Source: Parasulfuritortus cantonensis (GTDB lineage: Bacteria > Pseudomonadota > Gammaproteobacteria > Burkholderiales > Thiobacillaceae). Taken from it: a stretch of 64,000 bases of DNA. The notes beneath the pieces were generated by a model. That model searched no databases. It had not been told where the DNA came from and was given only the letters and a program-made list of their open reading frames with translations. The DNA is taken from NCBI RefSeq assembly GCF_004337445.1, contig NZ_SJZB01000051.1, positions 1-64,000 on the forward strand, written 5' to 3'. Each line of letters begins with the position of its first letter. Position 1 is the first letter of the stretch. The position numbers were made by a program, and so were the translations under genes. Of the stretch, positions 16,566 to 25,833 are shown piece after piece.

Positions 16566-17640
16566 TGGGCAACGCACCCCCCGCCAGCCTGTCGTGCGCC
16601 GAACCGGCCTCTCGCTCCGGGTCGGGGACGCTCGCGGCCGGCTGGCTGGGGGGGCTCGCGTTGTTGCTGCCGTTCGCCATGTTCGTCGCCCTCCTGTACG
16701 GCCGCTATCCGGTCGGCGCCCGCGACCTGGCCGAGTTCCTGGCCAGCGCGCTCGGCTGGGGCAGCATGCCGGCCGACCAGTTCGACCTGATCAAGAGCCT
16801 GGTCTGGGAAATCCGCCTGCCGCGCGTCCTGGCCGCGGTCCTGATCGGCGCCGCCCTGGCCGCCTCGGGGCGGCCTACCAGGCCGTGTTCGCCAACCCAC
16901 TCGTCTCGCCCGGCATCCTGGGCGTCCTCTCCGGCGCCTCGTTCGGCGCCGCCCTGGCCATGGTCCTGGCGACCAGCTGGACCCTGGTCCAGTTCGGCGC
17001 CGTCGCCGGCGGACTCGCGGCGGTCGCCATCGGGGTCGGCATCGGGCGCCTGTTCGGCAGCCGCGCGGTGGTCATGCTGGTGCTCGGCGGCATCTTCTCG
17101 GGGGCCCTGTTCTCCGGCCTCCTGGCCCTGGTCAAATACCTGGCCGACCCCTACCAGCAGCTGCCCGCGATCGTCTACTGGCTGATGGGCTCGCTCGGCC
17201 AGGCCGGCCTCGGCGACCTGGCCCGCTACGCCCCCTTCATCCTGGCCGCGGTGCTGGGCCTTGCCCTCCTGGGCCGCGCCCTGGACGCCCTGGCGGCCGG
17301 CAACGACGAGGCCGCCAGCCTGGGCGTGCCGGTGCGCGCGGTGCGCGCCGGGGTCATCGTGTGCGCCACCGTCGCCTCCGCGCTGACCGTCGCCCTGGCC
17401 GGCATGATCGGCTGGATCGGTCTCCTGGCGCCGCACATCGCGCGCCTCCTGGTGGGGCCGCTCAACCGCTACCTGATTCCGGCCAGCGCCATCCTGGGTG
17501 GTCTCTTCCTGCTCGCCGCCGACCTGGTGGCACGCAGCCTGGCGGACACCGAACTGCCGATCGGCGTGGTCACCGAGCTGGTCGGCCTGCCGGTCTTCCT
17601 GCTGGTGCTGCGCAACGTGCGCCGGGGGTGGGCGACATGA
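16565..17640 (+). pseudogene. FecCD/MolB-type permease interrupted by a one-base frameshift
   Basis: This is the membrane subunit of the importer. The first part begins at the ATG overlapping the globin stop and reads LAAGWLGGLALLLPFAMFVALLYG up to RLPRVLAAVLIGAALAASG. The family motif then continues (AAYQAVFANPLVSPGILGVLSG) in another frame to 17640. Inserting one G in the run at 16867-16870 restores a continuous 358-residue protein, normal for the family, ending in an ATGA overlap with the ATPase. All neighbours are intact, so a sequencing error in the G-run is as likely as a genuine lesion or a slippage site. Confidence 0.8.
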
Positions 17641-18428
17641 GCGGGGTCCTGCTCGCCGCCGAAGACCTGCACTACGCCTACCACGCCGACCGCCCGGTCC
17701 TGGCCGGGGTCAGCCTGGCCGTGCGGGCCGGCGAGGTGGTGGCCCTGCTGGGCGCCAACGGCGGTGGCAAGAGCACCCTGCTCAAGCTCCTCCTGGGCCT
17801 GCTCGAACCGAGCCGCGGTACCGTGCGCCTGGACGGACGGCCGCTCCGGGCCTGGTCCCGGCGCGACGTCGCCCGCCGGGTCGCCTACATCCCGCAGACC
17901 CAGGCCATGCCGTTCCCCTACAAGGTACGCGACCTGGTCGCCCTCGGCCGCATCGCCCGGCGTGGCCTGTTCGACCGCCTCAACCGCACCGACCACGCGG
18001 TGGTCGACGCCGCCCTGGCGCGCCTGGCCATCGCCGACCTGGCCGAGCGGCCCTACACCGAACTCTCCGGCGGCCAGCGCCAGCTCTGCCTGATCGCCCG
18101 CGCCCTGGCCCAGGAGGCGCCCGTGATCGTCATGGACGAGCCGGCCACCGGCCTCGACTACGGCAACCAGTGGCGCCTGCTCGCCCTGGTCCGCGAACTG
18201 GCCGCCGAGGGGCGCGCCTTCGTGCAGACCACGCACCACCCGGAGCATGCCCTGGGCGGCGCCAGCCGCGTGGTCATGCTGTACGGCGGCCGGGTCGTCG
18301 AGGACGGCGCGCCGCTCGACGTGGTCACCCCGGAACACGTGCGTCGCCTCTATGGCCTGGGCGTGACCCGGCACCGCCTGGCCGACGGCAACGTGGTCCT
18401 GGTGCCGCAAGGGGCCAGCCATGCCTGA
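17637..18428 (+). CDS. ABC transporter ATPase, FepC/BtuD/MolC family
   Basis: This 263-residue nucleotide-binding subunit partners the FecCD-type permease. Walker A is GANGGGKST, the Q-loop region is AYIPQTQAMPFPYKVRDLVALGR, the signature is LSGGQRQLCLIARALAQ, Walker B is VIVMDEPATGLDYGNQ, and the switch His is in QTTHHPEHAL. The segment DEPATGLDYGNQ resembles MolC-type ATPases. It overlaps the permease stop (ATGA) and the tonB start by 8 bases, so it is translationally coupled. Confidence 0.9.
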   Translation: MSGVLLAAEDLHYAYHADRPVLAGVSLAVRAGEVVALLGANGGGKSTLLKLLLGLLEPSRGTVRLDGRPLRAWSRRDVARRVAYIPQTQAMPFPYKVRDLVALGRIARRGLFDRLNRTDHAVVDAALARLAIADLAERPYTELSGGQRQLCLIARALAQEAPVIVMDEPATGLDYGNQWRLLALVRELAAEGRAFVQTTHHPEHALGGASRVVMLYGGRVVEDGAPLDVVTPEHVRRLYGLGVTRHRLADGNVVLVPQGASHA

Positions 18429-19143
18429 AGCCGGCCACCCGGACGGCCGCGCCGGCGCCGGCCTCAGCTACGGTCTCCTGGCCTGGGTCCTGGCCGGCCA
18501 CGCCGCCGCCGTCTGGGTGGCCCAGGCCAGCCTGGCGACCGGCCCGGACCGGCAGCCGCCGCGCATCCTCAGGGTGGCCTGGGTGGAGCCGGCCGCCCCG
18601 GCGGCGGTCGTGCCGCCGTCCGTGCCGCGCCCCCGGCCGCGCCCGCAGACGCGTCCGGAACCGGCACCGGCACCGCGACCGGAGCCGGTCCTCGCCCGGT
18701 CCGCGCCGCCCGAGCCGGCGCCGGCCATCCCGGCGGTCGCGCCGGTGCCGACGCCGGTCGCGCCCCCGGCACCGCCGGCGCCCGTCGCGGTCGCCGAACC
18801 GGCCGCCGTCGCACCGGCGCCGCCGCGCGCCCCCGCGCCGGTGCCCCCGGCGCCGGTATTGCAGCCGCCGTCGTACCACGCCGACTACCTGGCCAACCCG
18901 GCCCCGGCCTACCCGGCCCTGTCGCGCCGCCTGCACGAGGAAGGCAGCGTGCGCCTGCGCGTGCTGGTCGGCCCGGACGGCCTGGCCCGCGAGATCCGCC
19001 TCGACGCCGGCAGCGGCTTCGCCCGCCTCGACGACGCCGCGCGCGCCGCCGTGGCCGGCTGGCGTTTCCTGCCGGCCCGGCTGGGCGACCGCCCGGTGGC
19101 CGGCTGGGTGGTGGTGCCGATTTCCTTTTCCCTGCGGAGATGA
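18421..19143 (+). CDS. tonB: TonB energy transducer
   Basis: This 240-residue protein has a short cytoplasmic N-terminus, one transmembrane helix (SYGLLAWVLAGHAAAVWVAQ) and a long Pro/Ala/Glu-rich periplasmic spacer (about residues 55-145). The C-terminal TonB domain has YLANPAPAYPALSRRLHEEG and VRLRVLVGPDGLAREI. The Ser-His pair typical of the TonB helix is present only in part (H20). It carries proton-motive energy to the two receptors encoded downstream. It lies between the ATPase and exbB with overlaps on both sides. Confidence 0.9.
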   Translation: MPEAGHPDGRAGAGLSYGLLAWVLAGHAAAVWVAQASLATGPDRQPPRILRVAWVEPAAPAAVVPPSVPRPRPRPQTRPEPAPAPRPEPVLARSAPPEPAPAIPAVAPVPTPVAPPAPPAPVAVAEPAAVAPAPPRAPAPVPPAPVLQPPSYHADYLANPAPAYPALSRRLHEEGSVRLRVLVGPDGLAREIRLDAGSGFARLDDAARAAVAGWRFLPARLGDRPVAGWVVVPISFSLRR

Positions 19144-19796
19144 CCTTGACCGATAGCCTGCCGCAACCCGGCTTCGCCCACTTCCTGAGCCAGGCCGACG
19201 CCATGGCCCAGTTCGTCCTCCTGGTCCTCCTGGTCATGTCGGTGGCGTCCTGGTACGTCATCCTGGTCCGCCTGCTGCGCGGCTGGCGGCGCGGCCGCCG
19301 GAGCCGCGCCTTCCTGGCCGGCTTCCGGGCCGCGCCGGCCGCCGGCCCGGCCGAGGAGCCGTACGGCCGCCTGGCCGCCGCCGCCTTCCGGGCCTGGGGC
19401 CGCCACGCCGGCGGCGGCCAGGCCGGCGAATGGCTGGCCCGGGCCCTGCGCCGGGGTCTGCTCGACGAGGCGGCGCGCCTCGAGAGCGGCCTCGCGGTAC
19501 TCGCTTCGGTGGCCGCCTCGGCCCCCTTCGTCGGGCTGTTCGGCACCGTCTGGGGCATCTACCACGCGCTGCTGGCGATTGGCGTCACCGGCCGGGCCGG
19601 CCTCGAGCAGGTCGCCGGGCCGGTCGGCGAGGCCCTGGTGATGACCGCCATCGGCCTCTCGGTGGCGATTCCCGCCGTGCTCGCCTACAACGCCTTCCAG
19701 CGCGGCAACCGGGTCCTGCAGGCCGAGCTCGACGGCTTCGCCCACGACCTCTACGACCATCTGGCCGGCGGCAGCCCGGCCGGGGAGGCGCGCTGA
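19140..19796 (+). CDS. exbB: ExbB proton-channel subunit
   Basis: This 218-residue inner-membrane protein of the ExbB/TolQ/MotA family has three membrane segments. The first is FVLLVLLVMSVASWYVILV, and the last two contain VAASAPFVGLFGTVWGIYHAL and EALVMTAIGLSVAIPAVLAYNAF, the conserved channel core. It overlaps tonB by 4 bases and exbD by 1 base. It is one component of the TonB-ExbB-ExbD motor. Confidence 0.92.
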   Translation: MTLTDSLPQPGFAHFLSQADAMAQFVLLVLLVMSVASWYVILVRLLRGWRRGRRSRAFLAGFRAAPAAGPAEEPYGRLAAAAFRAWGRHAGGGQAGEWLARALRRGLLDEAARLESGLAVLASVAASAPFVGLFGTVWGIYHALLAIGVTGRAGLEQVAGPVGEALVMTAIGLSVAIPAVLAYNAFQRGNRVLQAELDGFAHDLYDHLAGGSPAGEAR

Positions 19797-20230
19797 TGGC
19801 CTTCGCCGAAAACGACGGCGCCGACTTCGCGGTCGGCACCCGGCCCATGGCCGACATCAACATGATCCCGCTCATCGACGTGATGCTGGTGCTGCTGGTC
19901 GTCTTCATGGTCACCGCACCGCTGCTCACCCACGCCGTGCGCGTCGACCTGCCGGAAGCGGCCAGCCACCCCGAGGTCCAGCATCCCGACGACCTCAACC
20001 TGGCGATCCGGGCCGACGGCGCCCTGTACTGGAACGACCTGCCCATCGCCGCGGCCGAGCTGCCCGCCCGCATGGCCGCGGCGGCGGCCGCCAGCCCGGT
20101 GCCCGAACTGCACATCCGGGCCGACCGCCAGGTGCCCTACGGCCGCGTCGCCGAGGTCATGGCGGCGGCGGCCCGGGCCGGCCTCGACCGCATCGGCTTC
20201 GTCAGCGAACCGCACTCCGATTCCCCCTGA
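19796..20230 (+). CDS. exbD: ExbD proton-channel subunit
   Basis: This 144-residue ExbD/TolR protein has a short cytoplasmic N-terminus and one membrane helix, MADINMIPLIDVMLVLLVVFMV, that contains the essential aspartate (PLIDVMLVLL). A periplasmic domain follows, with LHIRADRQVPYGRVAEVMAAA. Its ATG overlaps the exbB stop. The receptor genes begin 30 bases downstream after a purine-rich ribosome site. Confidence 0.92.
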   Translation: MAFAENDGADFAVGTRPMADINMIPLIDVMLVLLVVFMVTAPLLTHAVRVDLPEAASHPEVQHPDDLNLAIRADGALYWNDLPIAAAELPARMAAAAAASPVPELHIRADRQVPYGRVAEVMAAAARAGLDRIGFVSEPHSDSP

Positions 20231-20260
20231 AACCCGCTCACCAATAAACGGAGAACCACC

Positions 20261-22531
20261 ATGCCCAACCTACGCCCAAGCCCGCTCGCCGTCCTGGTGC
20301 TGCCGGCCTTCCTGGCCGCCGGGAGCGGCCACGCCGCCGACGAGGCGGTCAGCCTGGACACCGTCGAGGTGACCGCCGACAGCGCCGCCGATGCCGCCGT
20401 CGCCGGTGCCAGCGACACCGCCACCGTCTACCAGGTGAACGAGGACGGCCTCGCCACCTGGGGCGGCCCGGGCGGCACCAACCCCTACCGCGCGGTCAGC
20501 GGCATGCCGTCGGTGAACTCGCAATCGGCCGACGCCTACGGCCTCACCAACCTGCCCGGCGGCACCAAGGGCATGCGGGTGCGCGGCGAGGTGTCCACCC
20601 ACGGCGCGGTCGGCTCGGTGGACGGCATCCCGTTCGGCACGGTCAATCCCGGCCCGGGCTACCAATGGCTGTTCGACAACGAGAACATCGCCTCGGTGGC
20701 TCTCTATCAGGGGGCCGTGGCGCCGGACCAGACCAACGTGTTCAACACCTCGGGCGCCCTCGACACCCGGCTGCGCTGGCCGACCGGCAGCGCCGGCGCC
20801 CACATCTCGCAGGCGTTCGGCTCGGATAGCTTCTCGCGCACCTTCGCGCGCTGGGATTCCGGCGTGCTGACCGGTGGCGGCGCCGCCTTCATCTCGGCCT
20901 CGCATACGGAAGCCGAGAAGTGGCGCGGTCCCGGCAGCGCCCCGGGCGGCCGCGACACCGCCGCCCTGGCTCTGGTGCAGCCGATCGGCCAAGCCGTCGA
21001 GGTCAAGCTGATGGCCGCCTACAACGAGATGGACCAGGACCATTACCGGGCCCTGACCTACGACCAGGCCATGGACCTGGGCACCTACCGGGACTACGAC
21101 TTCAGCGCCGACCCGAGCGCCGGCATCAACTACTACGGCTACAACCGGCAGAAATTCCGCGACTGGACCGTGCTGTCCGAGATCACCTGGAAGATCTCGC
21201 CCGATTCCAAGCTGGTCCTGAAGCCGTTCTACCTGGAGGAGAAGGGCTACTACCTGGAAGGCCAGAGCAGCAACAACAAGGTGCGCGAATGGCTGATCGA
21301 CCACGCCTGGTACGGCCTCACCTCGGAATACCAGACCAAGATCGGCGAGACCGGCCTCAAGCTCGGCTACTGGGGCGAGTCGACCGAGCCGCCCGGCCCG
21401 CCCACCGCCTGGAAGATGTACAACACGACGGCCTCCGGCGACCTGTCCAGCTTCGCCAGCTGGGCGATCCTGTCCAAGGTCACCGAGCGCCACCGCTACG
21501 ACAGCGTGTACGCCATGGCCGACCGCCAGCTCGGCAAGCTCAAGGTCCAGGGCGGCCTGCGCTACATGAAGGAGACCCTGCCGGCCATCGACGCCTACAG
21601 TACCAAGACCGGTTCCGGCACCAACATCGGCGACGTCTCCTACGACGAGGCCCTCGACCAGTCGAGCGGGGTGGTCGCCAACAACAGCGTCGACAGCCGC
21701 GCCGTGCATGCCTGGCTGCCCTACCTGGGCCTCGGCTATGCGCTGACCCCGGCAGTCGAGCTGAAGGCCAGCCTGGGCCGCAACTACGGTGCGCCCAGCT
21801 TCGACGTCTGGCCGGTCTACCAGGCCAACTCGGCCAAGTTCCTGGCCAAGGGCATCACCGCCGAGGACCTCTGGCAGGACCTCAAGCCGGAGACCTCCGT
21901 GGACCTCGACCTCGGCCTGCGGGTCAACCGCGGCCGGGCCTGGTTCGAGCCGACCGTCTACCTGGCCCGCTTCCACGACAAGAAGGTGTCCTACGACCCG
22001 GACGGCACCGGCACCTTGCCGGCCTATTCGCAGAACATCGGCGAGACCCAGGCCTGGGGCGTCCAGTTGGCCGGCGGCTGGCTGCCGATGAGCAACCTGA
22101 GCGTGTTCGGCGGCCTGTCCTGGAACCGCAACGAGTTCACCGAGAACCTGCCGGTCGAGGGCAGCAGCGACCTGGAGGTGAAGGGCGAACAGATCCCCGA
22201 CGTGCCGGTCTGGCAGGCCAACATGGGGCTGACCTGGCGCCAGGGCGACTTCAGCGTGACCCCGGTGGCGCGCTACACCGGCTCGCGCTGGGGCGACACC
22301 GAGCACACCCAGCGCATCCCCGGCTACACCACCGTGGACGTCTCGCTCGACTACCAGACCAAGGTGTCGTTCGGCAAGCTGGGCGCCTCGCTCGCCGTGG
22401 TCAACCTGTTCGACCGCAAGTACATCGGCGTCGTCCGCGCCGACTACTACCAGCTCCTCTCCGGCGGCAGCGCCATCTACTACCCGGGCGCGCCGCGCAC
22501 CCTGGTGGCCAAGGTCTCCCTGGATTTCTGA
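20261..22531 (+). CDS. TonB-dependent outer-membrane receptor 1
   Basis: This is a 756-residue receptor with a signal peptide ending at SGHAA, a TonB-box-like start of the mature chain (VSLDTVEVTAD), a plug domain and a 22-strand-type barrel closing with LVAKVSLDF. The plug is atypical: GLTNLPGGTKGMRVRGEV and SVDGIPFGTVNPGPGYQW replace the usual plug motifs. The barrel has PSFDVWPVYQAN and VVNLFDRKYIG. The substrate is unknown. Adjacency to the MolA-like importer and ModE-like sites suggests a metal chelate. Confidence 0.88.
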   Translation: MPNLRPSPLAVLVLPAFLAAGSGHAADEAVSLDTVEVTADSAADAAVAGASDTATVYQVNEDGLATWGGPGGTNPYRAVSGMPSVNSQSADAYGLTNLPGGTKGMRVRGEVSTHGAVGSVDGIPFGTVNPGPGYQWLFDNENIASVALYQGAVAPDQTNVFNTSGALDTRLRWPTGSAGAHISQAFGSDSFSRTFARWDSGVLTGGGAAFISASHTEAEKWRGPGSAPGGRDTAALALVQPIGQAVEVKLMAAYNEMDQDHYRALTYDQAMDLGTYRDYDFSADPSAGINYYGYNRQKFRDWTVLSEITWKISPDSKLVLKPFYLEEKGYYLEGQSSNNKVREWLIDHAWYGLTSEYQTKIGETGLKLGYWGESTEPPGPPTAWKMYNTTASGDLSSFASWAILSKVTERHRYDSVYAMADRQLGKLKVQGGLRYMKETLPAIDAYSTKTGSGTNIGDVSYDEALDQSSGVVANNSVDSRAVHAWLPYLGLGYALTPAVELKASLGRNYGAPSFDVWPVYQANSAKFLAKGITAEDLWQDLKPETSVDLDLGLRVNRGRAWFEPTVYLARFHDKKVSYDPDGTGTLPAYSQNIGETQAWGVQLAGGWLPMSNLSVFGGLSWNRNEFTENLPVEGSSDLEVKGEQIPDVPVWQANMGLTWRQGDFSVTPVARYTGSRWGDTEHTQRIPGYTTVDVSLDYQTKVSFGKLGASLAVVNLFDRKYIGVVRADYYQLLSGGSAIYYPGAPRTLVAKVSLDF

Positions 22532-22559
22532 GTCATCGCCGCATAAGGAACCCCCAACC

Positions 22560-24515
22560 ATGCAACGCAAAGTCATCGCCAGCCTGCTGGCGTTCCTCCT
22601 GCCCGCAACCGCCGGGGCCGCGGACAACGTATTCCAGCTCGGTACCGTCGAGGTGGTCGGCAGCCAGGCCGGCGAGGAGTCCAGCGACGAGACCGTGGTG
22701 GACGCCGCCGCCCTGGCCGAATACAACCGCGACACCGTCGGTTCCGCGGTCGCCCTGGTGCCGGGCATGAGCCTGGCGCACAACAGCCGCAACGAGGACA
22801 TCGTCTACCTGCGCGGCTTCGACGTCCGCGAGGTGCCGCTGTTCGTGGACGGCGTGCCGGTCTACGTACCCTATGACGGCTACGTCGACTTCGGCCGCTT
22901 CACCACCTTCGACCTCGCCGAGGTGCGCGTCGCCAAGGGGGCCGCTTCCCTGCTGTACGGCCCCAACACCTTGGGCGGCGCCATCAACCTGGTGACCCGC
23001 AAGCCGAGCAAGGCGCTGGAAGGCGATGTCCGGGCCGGGGTGTTCTCCGGCGAGGGCCGCCGCGCCGCCGTCAACCTGGGCAGCAACCAGGGCAGCTGGT
23101 ACCTGCAACTGGGTGCCTCCCACCTGGAGGCCGACACCTTCCCGCTCTCGGGCGACTTCAAGGCGACCGCGGTGGAGGACGGCGGCGACCGGGAGAACGC
23201 CTACCGCAAAGACACCAAGCTGTCGTTCAAGGTCGGCCTGACCCCGAACGCGAGCGACGAATACGCCTTCGGCTACGTGCGCCAGGACGGCGAGAAGGGC
23301 AACCCGCCCTACGCCGGCACGGCGCCGGGCAGCATCCGCTACTGGCAGTGGCCGTATTGGGACAAGGAAAGCGTCTATTTCGTCAGCAACACGGCGCTGG
23401 GCGACAAGCACATCCTGAAGGCGCGGGTGTACAACGACCACTACCGCAACAGCCTGATCGGCTTCACCAACGGCACCTATACCACCCAGCTCAACAACAC
23501 CAGCTTCCCGAGCGCCTACAACGACACCACGCGCGGTGTCTCCCTGGAACTGGCCAGCTACCTGTTCGAGGGCCACGAACTGCGCGTCGCCGGCCACTAC
23601 AAGCAGGACATGCACGAGGAGACCAACCCCAACTCGCCGACCAAGGACTTCCGCGACGACACCGTGTCCCTGGCGGTCGAGGACGCCATCGCCCTGGCAC
23701 CGGGCTGGCGCCTGCGCCTGGGGGCCAGCCGCGACCAGCGCGAGACCGACAAGGCCTACACCTACGAGCAGTCGGACGTCGGCGCCAGCAACTGGCTGGC
23801 CGCGTTGTCGCATGACCTGGCCGGCGCCACCGAGGTGTACGGCAGCCTGGCGCGCAAGTCGCGCTTCCCGACCATCAAGGACCGCTATTCCTACCGCCTG
23901 GGTACCGCCATCCCCAACCCGGACCTGCGCCCGGAGACCGCCCTCAACCTGGAAATCGGCATCAAGACCACGCCGTGGTCCGGCGCGCGCGCCGAGGCCG
24001 CGGTGTTCCGCAGCCGCATCGAGGACCTCATGCAGACCGTGGTGGTGACCTCGACCGAGTGCGGCGGCAGCACCTGCAACCAGATGCAGAACATCGCCGA
24101 GGCGCGTCACCAGGGCTTCGAGCTGGCCATCGAGCAGCGCCTGGCCGAGGCCTGGCGCCTGGGCCTCAACTACACCTGGCTGGACAGGCGCAACGAGAGC
24201 AGTTCGACGGTGCCGCTCACCGACACGCCGCGCCAGCGCGTGTTCGGCCACGTCGACTGGGACATCACCGCGGCCTGGGCGTTGCAGGCCACCGCCGAGT
24301 GGGAGGAGGGCCGCAAGGTCGCCTACGGCAGCACCGGTACCTATCGCACCCTGAGCAGCTACACCGTGCTCGGCGTCAAGGGCATCTGGCGGCCGGTCAA
24401 GGATGCCGAGGTGGAGGTCGGGGTGAGCAACCTGACCGACGAGAACTACGAGCTGTCCGACGGCTACCCCATGCCCGGGCGCATGTTGTTCGCCAACGCC
24501 AGCTACCGTTTCTGA
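22560..24515 (+). CDS. TonB-dependent outer-membrane receptor 2
   Basis: This 651-residue receptor is more canonical than its neighbour. It has a signal peptide (LLAFLLPATAGAA) and a TonB box near LGTVEVVG. The plug contains SAVALVPGMSLAHNSRNEDIVYLRGFD and LYGPNTLGGAINLVTRKP. The barrel ends in the aromatic FANASYRF. It is not a recent duplicate of receptor 1. The extracellular loop motif CGGSTCNQ contains two cysteines that may form a disulfide. It probably imports a related or alternative metal chelate through the same TonB complex. Confidence 0.9.
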   Translation: MQRKVIASLLAFLLPATAGAADNVFQLGTVEVVGSQAGEESSDETVVDAAALAEYNRDTVGSAVALVPGMSLAHNSRNEDIVYLRGFDVREVPLFVDGVPVYVPYDGYVDFGRFTTFDLAEVRVAKGAASLLYGPNTLGGAINLVTRKPSKALEGDVRAGVFSGEGRRAAVNLGSNQGSWYLQLGASHLEADTFPLSGDFKATAVEDGGDRENAYRKDTKLSFKVGLTPNASDEYAFGYVRQDGEKGNPPYAGTAPGSIRYWQWPYWDKESVYFVSNTALGDKHILKARVYNDHYRNSLIGFTNGTYTTQLNNTSFPSAYNDTTRGVSLELASYLFEGHELRVAGHYKQDMHEETNPNSPTKDFRDDTVSLAVEDAIALAPGWRLRLGASRDQRETDKAYTYEQSDVGASNWLAALSHDLAGATEVYGSLARKSRFPTIKDRYSYRLGTAIPNPDLRPETALNLEIGIKTTPWSGARAEAAVFRSRIEDLMQTVVVTSTECGGSTCNQMQNIAEARHQGFELAIEQRLAEAWRLGLNYTWLDRRNESSSTVPLTDTPRQRVFGHVDWDITAAWALQATAEWEEGRKVAYGSTGTYRTLSSYTVLGVKGIWRPVKDAEVEVGVSNLTDENYELSDGYPMPGRMLFANASYRF

Positions 24516-24528
24516 GGAGGCATCGGCG

Positions 24529-25833
24529 ATGACCACACGCATCGACCCCATCCGCCGCCGCCTGCTCGCCGGGCTCGCCGCCAGCCTGGTGGCGCCCGGC
24601 CTGCTCGCGGCCGAGACCCGCCGCACGGTACGGGTCCTGACCTCCTACCCGGACGCCGTGGTGGCGCGCTTCGAGTCGGCCTTCGAGGCCGCCCACCCGG
24701 AATACCGCCTGCAGTTCGTCTGGCGCATGCCGCACGACGCCCAGCCCTACCTGGAGGCGCCCGGCCAGAACGGCGTCGACGTCTACTGGGCCGCCTCGCC
24801 TCGGGTGTTCTCGGCCCTGGCCCGGGCCGGCCGCCTGCAGAAGCTGGGCCTCGACACCACCGGCCTGCCCGACCGCCTGGGCAACGCCCCGCTGGCCGAC
24901 CCCGACGGCTACTACCGCTGCACCGAGATGGCCGGCTACGGCTTCGTGGTCAACCCGGATGCCCTGGCCGGCCTCGGCCTGGCCGCGCCGGCCGACTGGT
25001 CCGACCTGGCCGACCCGCGCTACGCCGGGCGCATCGCCCTGCCCATCCCGGCCCGGGTCGGCTTCGCCCCGCCCATGGTCGAGATCGTCCTCCAGGCCTG
25101 GGGCTGGCAGGCCGGCTGGGCCCTGTGGAGCGAGATCGCCGGCAACGCGGTGCTGCTCGACCGCAACTCCACCTTCGTCACCGACGAGGTGGCCAGCGGC
25201 CGCCTGCTGGTCGGCCTGTCGATCGACTTCTTCGTCGCCTCGGCGATCGCCAACGGCGTCCCGGTGCGCTTCGCCTACCCGCGCCACGGCGGCATCAACC
25301 CCGCCCAGGTCGCGATCCCGGCCGCGGCCCCCGACCCGGCGGGCGGGCGCGCCTTCGCCGCCTTCGTCCTGTCCGACGCCGGCCAGCGCCTGCTCGGCCA
25401 TCCCGACATCCGCAAGCTGCCGGTACGGCCGGCCGTGTACGCCGAGCTGCCGGCCGGCTACTACAACCCGTTCGCCGCCGCCGGCCTGGGCGCCTTCGAC
25501 TACGACGGCGACAGCGCGCGTACCCGCCTGGCCCTGAGCGCCGCCCTGTTCGAGCAGACGTTCGTCGCCGACCATGCCGCCCACGCCGCGCTCTGGCAGC
25601 GCGTGCACGCCGCCGAGGCGGCCGGCAAGGCGGTCGCGGCGGCACGCCGGGCGCTCGCGACCGTGCCCCTGGACGAGGCGGCGGCCGCCGACCCGGCCCT
25701 GCGCGGCCTGTTCCAGGGCCGTCTCGAAGGCAGCGCCGCCGAGCCGGCCGGCAAGGTCGAGCAGGCCTGGCGCGCGCGTGCGGCCGCCCTGCGTGCCGAG
25801 GCGGATGCCGCCCTGAAGGAGGTGGCGGCATGA
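24529..25833 (+). CDS. Tat-exported extracellular solute-binding protein
   Basis: This 434-residue protein has a twin-arginine-like signal (DPIRRRLLAGLAASLVAPGLLA) and a class II binding-protein core of the iron(III)/thiamine/spermidine type: VRVLTSYPDAVVARFESAFEAAHP, DVYWAASPRVFSALARAG, and LADPRYAGRIALPIP. A C-terminal extension of about 90 residues is Ala-rich and helical. No ABC permease partner is encoded nearby, so it may serve a distant transporter or act with the adjacent di-haem protein. It overlaps that gene by 4 bases. Confidence 0.75.
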   Translation: MTTRIDPIRRRLLAGLAASLVAPGLLAAETRRTVRVLTSYPDAVVARFESAFEAAHPEYRLQFVWRMPHDAQPYLEAPGQNGVDVYWAASPRVFSALARAGRLQKLGLDTTGLPDRLGNAPLADPDGYYRCTEMAGYGFVVNPDALAGLGLAAPADWSDLADPRYAGRIALPIPARVGFAPPMVEIVLQAWGWQAGWALWSEIAGNAVLLDRNSTFVTDEVASGRLLVGLSIDFFVASAIANGVPVRFAYPRHGGINPAQVAIPAAAPDPAGGRAFAAFVLSDAGQRLLGHPDIRKLPVRPAVYAELPAGYYNPFAAAGLGAFDYDGDSARTRLALSAALFEQTFVADHAAHAALWQRVHAAEAAGKAVAAARRALATVPLDEAAAADPALRGLFQGRLEGSAAEPAGKVEQAWRARAAALRAEADAALKEVAA

